Assembly: GCA_023436925.1 (NCBI GenBank)
Contig: JAEZHJ010000171.1
Location: 1-10,039 of the forward strand
Reading direction: 5' to 3'
DNA length: 10,039 nucleotides
DNA from: Actinomycetes bacterium
GTDB lineage: Bacteria; Actinomycetota; Actinomycetes; Propionibacteriales; Propionibacteriaceae
Numbering within the stretch: the stretch's first letter is position 1; each line of letters starts with the position of its first letter. Under the pieces are notes generated by a model. That model saw only the letters and a list, made by a program, of their open reading frames with translations, did not search any database and was not told where the DNA came from. The translations under genes were made by a program, and so were the position numbers. Of this stretch, positions 1-10,039 are shown piece after piece.

Positions 1-200
1 GTCTGAAGGAGAACGTCATCCTCGGCAAGCTGATCCCGGCCGGCACCGGTCTGGATCGGTACCGCAACATCCGGGTGGAGCCCACCGCGGAAGCGCGGGC
101 CGCTGCCTACGACCTCTCCTATGATCCCTACGACTACGACCTCAATGTCGGCGGTGGCTCGCTGCCGCTCGACGAGTTCGACACCGGCGAATTGCGCTGA
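1..200 (+). CDS. rpoC: RNA polymerase beta-prime subunit, second copy, C-terminal 65 residues (5' end outside window)
   Basis: This is the 3' end of a second rpoC gene, read on the + strand and cut by the window edge. Positions 1-2 are the end of a Gly codon, in-frame codons run from position 3, and the TGA stop is at 198-200. The residues match, without exception, the last 65 residues of the complete rpoC on the other strand, including the ends LKENVILGKLIP and DEFDTGELR. The DNA differs at seven positions (50, 56, 104, 122, 146, 170, 192), all synonymous, and six of the seven are T here against C there. Beta-prime forms the catalytic clamp side of RNA polymerase; this tail carries no catalytic motif. 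The gene converges on the complete rpoC across a 56-base spacer. It could be a true paralogue or a strain-chimera join in the assembly. Identity as rpoC sequence is certain; its genomic reality is not. Confidence 0.9.
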   Translation, partial: LKENVILGKLIPAGTGLDRYRNIRVEPTAEARAAAYDLSYDPYDYDLNVGGGSLPLDEFDTGELR

Positions 201-256
201 CCAGTGCGGCGGGCCCGGGGGGGGGGCGGGGGTCAAACCCGGGCCCACCGCACCGG
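201..256. terminator. Shared bidirectional terminator between convergent rpoC genes
   Basis: The whole spacer between the two TGA stops is a dyad. Arms 201-219 and 238-256 pair around GGGCCCGGG / CCCGGGCCC (211-219 with 238-246), with two mismatches further out at 203 and 210. The 18-base loop is G-rich on the + strand; together with the end of the left arm it forms a run of ten Gs (217-226) followed by five Gs (228-232). There is no T tract in either direction, which is common for actinobacterial terminators. Placement and symmetry suggest it ends both transcripts. Confidence 0.7.
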
Positions 257-4138
<3,882 letters not shown>

Positions 4139-4170
4139 GTTTGTGTGCCCTTTCTCTCCGAGCCGCCGGC

Positions 4171-7644
<3,474 letters not shown>

Positions 7645-7651
7645 GGTGGAG

Positions 7652-7658
7652 TCCTTCC
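7652..7658 (-). promoter_or_regulatory. Ribosome binding site that fixes the rpoB TTG start
   Basis: GGAAGGA on the minus strand sits seven bases before the TTG at 7644. No other start codon near the family N-terminus has such a site, so it decides the start. Confidence 0.8.
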
Positions 7659-7677
7659 AAAAACCCGGCGATGCCGG
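7659..7677 (-). terminator. Terminator-like hairpin in the rpoB leader
   Basis: On the minus strand CCGGC (7677-7673) can pair with GCCGG (7669-7665) across a three-base loop, and a G and five Ts follow (7664-7659). It ends right at the rpoB ribosome site. The stem is only five base pairs, so it may be a weak attenuator, a structure that controls ribosome access, or chance. Confidence 0.35.
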
Positions 7678-7742
7678 TTCGTTGCACGCAGAACGGCCCG
7701 CGTCAAAATTCACGGGTCCGTCGATGGCATGGGCAAAGCGAT

Positions 7743-7771
7743 AGCCTACCCGACTTGAGCCAAAGAGGCAA
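7743..7771 (-). promoter_or_regulatory. Predicted housekeeping-sigma promoter for rpoBC
   Basis: On the minus strand TTGCCT (7771-7766), a 17-base spacer, and TAGGCT (7748-7743) fit the actinobacterial housekeeping consensus, where the -10 box is often TAGRNT. Transcription would start near 7736, giving a leader of about 90 bases before the TTG start. Confidence 0.65.
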
Positions 7772-8185
7772 ACGGTGCTATCGGCCACCGGACCAGAGGG
7801 GCCGTCCGCCCGGTTCACGTAGTCACCGAGACCGGCGAACCGTTCCGCCGGCCCTGATCTCCACCGCAGGTCATGCTAGCGGGTTCCGGCACTCCCGCCG
7901 TCGATCGGCGCCCACCGGGAGACCTCGGCGTCGGGCCTGGGTCGGTGAATTCGGGACGCCTGCTCGTCAGACCGCAAGGGGCTCCGCCTGGGCGTTGCCG
8001 GTCGGTTCCGGCGGGCAGCCGAACCCGTAGTCACCGGGGTGGACGCACGCGGGAGAGGGTGCCGTACATGAGTGATCGGCGCTTGCGGCCGGCACGGGAG
8101 GGGTGGCCAGCTGCAAGCGCCGATCTGAGGTGTGTACTCATCCGACGCGTTGTGGGGGGGCGCCGATGAGTTAATCCCACCATCT
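7772..8185. other. Non-coding region between the regulator gene and the rpoB promoter
   Basis: I find no gene here. Short open frames on both strands lack ribosome sites and family resemblance. A -10-like TAGCAT is on the minus strand near 7877, but no convincing -35 goes with it. CGGTGACTACG occurs twice on the minus strand (about 7820-7830 and 8026-8036). A run of seven or more Gs sits near 8154-8160. The only clear structure is the hairpin at 8068-8141, listed separately. Confidence 0.6.
8068..8141. repeat. Long hairpin between the regulator gene and rpoB
   Basis: GATCGGCGCTTGC (8074-8086) pairs perfectly, 13 of 13, with GCAAGCGCCGATC (8113-8125). Inside the loop GGCC at 8087-8090 can pair with GGCC at 8105-8108. 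Outside, ATGAGT (8068-8073) can pair with ACTCAT (8136-8141) across a ten-base bulge. It lies 57 bases past the regulator's stop and has no T tract. It could terminate the regulator transcript, be a structured leader of a longer rpoB transcript, or encode a small structured RNA. Confidence 0.6.
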
Positions 8186-8213
8186 TTGACAACCGGTGTC
8201 AAGCCGATGTCAA
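8186..8213. promoter_or_regulatory. Operator-like TTGACA/TGTCAA array over the regulator stop codon
   Basis: On the + strand this reads TTGACA (8186-8191), five bases, TGTCAA (8197-8202), five bases, TGTCAA (8208-8213). The half-sites are 11 bases apart, one helical turn. The first two form a perfect 6+6 dyad. The array overlaps the last codons and TGA (8199-8201) of the XRE gene and lies upstream of rpoB. The core TTGACAACCGGTGTCAAG closely resembles TTGACACCGCAGTCAAG at 9530-9546. On the minus strand TTGACA could also act as a -35 box, but I see no good -10. Confidence 0.45.
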
Positions 8214-9488
8214 GTTTTTCTCGCCGATTCCTGACTCGGTCGCCTTCTGCCAGGCGTCGACGGACTGCTTGAGCCGTCCCTCGTTCTCGAAGATGCGGGC
8301 AGCGGCGGCGAAGTGCTCCGCCGCACGCTCCGCATGACCGGCGCGCACCAGGGCCTCGGCGAGGATGAACTCCGAGGTGCCCCGACCGTACATCGGGTTC
8401 TCCAGCACCGGGTCCTTGATGACGCTCTCGATGATCCCGATGGCCTCGTCGACCCGGTCCTCGATGAGGGCCAGCCGGGCCCGGGCCTGCCGCAGCTCGA
8501 CGACGTCGGCGGCATTGCCCATGATCTCCAGGCCTGTGGCGCTCATCCGCAGCATCTCGGCGACACCGTCGGTGATGCCGGCGTCCAGGCGACAGTTGGC
8601 GGCACTGCGGTGGAACCGCAGCCACATCCGCAGGTCGCGCTGCGGACTGAGGAGTTGCTTGGCCTCGTCGTGCTTGGCCAGGCCGAGGTCGACGTCGCCG
8701 TTCTTGAAGGCGGCGGTGCCGATCGTCCAGGCGACCATCCCACGGGAGTGGTCGGAAGCCAGCCGCGGCGCCAACTCGTCGAGGCGCTCAAGGTACGGCG
8801 CCATCTCCGCGGGCGGGTGTCCAGCCTCGGACAGGGCGCTGACAACGGCCATCAGTGCTTCGGCGAGGATGATGGGGGGTGCCCCGGAGGCCGCTTCGAC
8901 AGCTGCCGCGCCGTGGGCGATCGCCAGCCCGAGCTGGTCGCTGGCACGGCAGGCGATCGAGGCCAGGCTCAACGACTGCGCGCGGGCGACCGGGTAGCGT
9001 CGGGCGGTCTCGTGCTCGATCAACTCCTGGGCGATGCCGGCGGCGGTGGCGAACTCGGCCTGCGCGAAGCGCGCCTGGCACAGGACGTACATCGACTCCC
9101 AGTGCCGGATGGCGTCGCCGGTCGCCTTCGCGCCGGCGGCGGCCCGACGGGCGTGCTGCTCGGCGGCCGACCAGTCCCGCTCGTACCAGGCGCGCTCGGC
9201 GATCAGCAGGTTCTCGACCGCTTCGGGGCTGGTCCGCTGCTGCTCGGCGGCGAGGGTGGCGGCCTTGTCGTGGTGTTCGCGGATGCCCCATTCCAGGGGC
9301 GAGACACCCAGCCGGCGAGACAGGAACTCGATGACCTCGGGGGTGGGGGTGCGCCGCCCACTCTCCAGGTGCGAGATGTAGCTGCCGGAGTACCGGCCGC
9401 CGCCCAGTTCGACCTGGGACATCTTGCGCCGACGGCGGCTTTCTTTCAGTAGGTGGCCGAACTCCAATGCCCGCGTCGAGCCTGACAC
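8199..9488 (-). CDS. XRE-family HTH regulator with TPR-like C-terminal domain (RRNPP-like architecture)
   Basis: This is a 429-residue cytoplasmic protein, probably a DNA-binding transcription regulator. The start is GTG at 9488, giving MSGSTRALEFGHLL, with AGGAGGAGG five bases upstream (9494-9502), a very strong ribosome site. Residues about 10-68 form an XRE (Cro/CI type) helix-turn-helix: KMSQVELGG, then GSYISHLESGRRTPTPEVIEFLSRRLGV, the recognition-helix pattern. Residues about 88-420 are Ala-rich paired helices with TPR-like character, for example WSAAEQHARRAAAGA at 106-120, DEAIGIIESV at 347-356 and AERAAEHFAAAARIFENEG at 386-404. There is no membrane segment or signal peptide. In RRNPP regulators such a TPR domain binds a short peptide. 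A small exported peptide is encoded divergently, 115 bases away, and shared dyads flank the gene, which suggests autoregulation. The HTH and helical repeats are seen; the peptide ligand and targets are inferred. Confidence 0.88.
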   Translation of the reverse strand: MSGSTRALEFGHLLKESRRRRKMSQVELGGGRYSGSYISHLESGRRTPTPEVIEFLSRRLGVSPLEWGIREHHDKAATLAAEQQRTSPEAVENLLIAERAWYERDWSAAEQHARRAAAGAKATGDAIRHWESMYVLCQARFAQAEFATAAGIAQELIEHETARRYPVARAQSLSLASIACRASDQLGLAIAHGAAAVEAASGAPPIILAEALMAVVSALSEAGHPPAEMAPYLERLDELAPRLASDHSRGMVAWTIGTAAFKNGDVDLGLAKHDEAKQLLSPQRDLRMWLRFHRSAANCRLDAGITDGVAEMLRMSATGLEIMGNAADVVELRQARARLALIEDRVDEAIGIIESVIKDPVLENPMYGRGTSEFILAEALVRAGHAERAAEHFAAAARIFENEGRLKQSVDAWQKATESGIGEKNLTSA

Positions 9489-9520
9489 AACGACCTCCTC
9501 CTGGGGTGATTACCGAACCC

Positions 9521-9545
9521 TGTCAAATCTTGACACCGCAGTCAA
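9521..9545. promoter_or_regulatory. Operator-like dyad in the divergent promoter region
   Basis: TGTCAAATCTTGACA (9521-9535) is a perfect 6+6 inverted repeat with a three-base spacer. A further half-site, AGTCAA, follows at 9540-9545, so TTGACA at 9530 is also part of a dyad like the one at 8186-8202. It overlaps the predicted -35 of the peptide gene and lies 33 bases upstream of the regulator's start codon, where an autoregulator would be expected to bind. Confidence 0.5.
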
Positions 9546-9559
9546 GTGTCCAGTACGTT
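9530..9559 (+). promoter_or_regulatory. Predicted promoter of the small exported peptide gene
   Basis: TTGACA (9530-9535) is a consensus -35; after 18 bases TACGTT (9554-9559) fits the TAnnnT -10 pattern. Transcription would start near 9566, leaving a leader of just under 40 bases. The -35 is the right half of the dyad, so a bound regulator would affect it directly. I could not assign a convincing -10 for the opposite (regulator) promoter. Confidence 0.55.
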
Positions 9560-9603
9560 CGGTCAACGAGGAGAGCCTTCATCCAGCAAAGGGGAACATC
9601 ACT

Positions 9604-9762
9604 ATGGCTACCGTTCGCAAGTTCATCGCAGCGGCCGTCGTCGCCGGCGCCATCGCCATCAGTGCCATCGGGCAGGCGGACGCCGCACCTGTGAAGCCCA
9701 TCGGCGGGTCGATCGTCGTCACCCCGAACGGTGGCCAGGGCGACTGGCCTCTGGCGAAGTAG
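9604..9762 (+). CDS. Small exported peptide, candidate signal for the adjacent regulator
   Basis: This is a 52-residue peptide from ATG 9604 to TAG 9760-9762, with AAAGGGG (9588-9594) nine bases before the start. The frame is open further upstream, but that part runs through the promoter and lacks a ribosome site. It has a textbook Sec signal: basic MATVRK, a hydrophobic core FIAAAVVAGAIAISAIG (7-23), then QADA-A with an AxA site, so cleavage is likely after A27. The mature tail would be about 25 residues, starting APVKPIGGS and ending GGQGDWPLAK. It has no Cys, so it is not a lipoprotein or a disulphide peptide. It is divergent from an XRE/TPR regulator and has its own promoter and terminator. 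RRNPP signal precursors such as PapR and Phr are short exported peptides like this. I do not recognise the family; it could instead be an antimicrobial or an orphan secreted peptide. Confidence 0.78.
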   Translation: MATVRKFIAAAVVAGAIAISAIGQADAAPVKPIGGSIVVTPNGGQGDWPLAK

Positions 9763-9790
9763 GGCTCGCACACCTCAGCTGACCTGAGTC

Positions 9791-9830
9791 ACCCACCCCC
9801 TCGATAAGGCCAACCCCGAACCCACCCCCT
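9791..9830. repeat. Short C-rich direct repeat downstream of the peptide gene
   Basis: ACCCACCCCCT occurs at 9791-9801 and again at 9820-9830. The surrounding sequence has a weak CTCAG/CTGAG stem (9774-9788). GGCTCGC at 9763-9769 could pair with GCGAGCC at 9832-9838 and enclose both repeats. No function is evident; pausing or Rho loading on this C-rich, G-poor RNA is possible. Confidence 0.4.
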
Positions 9831-9841
9831 GGCGAGCCGAG

Positions 9842-9872
9842 ATCGGCGGCAGTCCCCGCGACTGCCGCCGAT
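9842..9872 (+). terminator. Strong hairpin terminator after the peptide gene
   Basis: ATCGGCGGCAGTC (9842-9854) and GACTGCCGCCGAT (9860-9872) form a perfect 13-base-pair stem with a five-base loop. A short TT follows rather than a T tract. It lies 79 bases past the peptide stop. It could serve transcripts from either side. Confidence 0.7.
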
Positions 9873-9913
9873 TTCGCTGTCCGGGCCCGTCCCGCCCGCC
9901 TGACGTCCTGCGG

Positions 9914-9968
9914 CACACGGGGACGGTTCTCCCGCACACAGGGACGGTTCTCCCGCACACGGGCACAC
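9914..9968. repeat. 21-base tandem repeat, two full units and a partial third
   Basis: Unit one is 9914-9934 and unit two 9935-9955; they share CACAC(G/A)GGGACGGTTCTCCCG with one mismatch. A third unit begins at 9956 with CACACGGG, then decays. The spacing is far too tight for CRISPR. The GGGACGGTTCTC core reminds me of intergenic REP-like repeats seen in several phyla, but I cannot confirm this. Confidence 0.75.
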
Positions 9969-10039
9969 ACCATGGCGTCACCACCGCCAGGCGACCGGAA
10001 GACTCCCTCACCGCGTCGCTCAACCGCCCTGTCCCACAC

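Noticed and set aside
145..200. Second rpoC end as a pseudogene fragment
   Set aside because: The frame is intact to a normal stop, all differences are silent, and the match continues to the window edge, so there is no sign of decay in what can be seen.
7873..8169. 98-codon + strand frame in the regulator-rpoB gap
   Set aside because: It has no ribosome site, Arg/Gly/Pro-rich sequence without a domain, and it crosses the long hairpin.
8313..9452. 379-codon open frame on the + strand opposite the XRE regulator
   Set aside because: It is a mirror frame with biased composition; the minus strand has a strong ribosome site and a clear helix-turn-helix.
9424..9762. Longer version of the peptide gene starting at 9424
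   Set aside because: It would run antisense through the regulator's start, the dyad and the promoter, would bury the signal sequence internally, and has no ribosome site; ATG 9604 with AAAGGGG is much better.
9914..9968. CRISPR-like repeat
   Set aside because: The units are directly adjacent with no spacers, there are only two full copies and there are no cas genes.
9719..10039. 106-codon minus-strand frame with a heptapeptide repeat (VRENRP)
   Set aside because: The repeat is the 21-base DNA repeat read in frame. The frame also crosses the 9842-9872 hairpin and the peptide gene, and another frame across the same DNA is equally open. A partial gene entering from the right cannot be wholly excluded.

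Overview
The window comes from a high-GC actinobacterium (Actinomycetota). The wobble positions are almost all G or C. RpoB and RpoC align closely, from memory, with the Streptomyces and Mycobacterium proteins, and beta-prime carries the long charged helical insertion (about residues 145-225) typical of that phylum. I cannot name a genus.

Layout, left to right. Positions 1-200 (+) hold the last 65 codons of one rpoC copy, entering from outside the window. Positions 201-256 are a GC-rich dyad that can terminate transcription from both sides. Positions 257-4138 (-) are a second, complete rpoC, and 4171-7644 (-) is its upstream partner rpoB. The two rpoC genes therefore meet tail to tail. Their ends encode identical protein but differ at seven synonymous bases. 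Either this organism has a convergent duplication of rpoC (perhaps rpoBC), or the contig joins two related strains at the terminator. Positions 7645-8198 are a 554-base non-coding leader with a good rpoB promoter (7743-7771), a small terminator-like hairpin just before the rpoB ribosome site, and a long hairpin (8068-8141).

Positions 8199-9488 (-) encode an XRE helix-turn-helix regulator with a long TPR-like helical C-terminus. Divergent from it, at 9604-9762 (+), is a 52-residue peptide with a clear Sec-type signal sequence and a short exported tail. This pairing resembles the RRNPP peptide-signalling systems of Bacillota, but in an actinobacterium. A TTGACA/TGTCAA dyad lies in the divergent promoter region, and a closely related dyad lies over the regulator's stop codon, upstream of rpoB. 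One testable reading is that the peptide/regulator pair controls itself and perhaps the rpoBC copy downstream.

Positions 9763-10039 have no convincing gene. They hold a strong terminator hairpin after the peptide gene, a short C-rich direct repeat and a 21-base tandem repeat. The usual neighbours of rpoBC (rplJ/rplL upstream, rpsL/rpsG/fusA/tuf downstream) are not seen.
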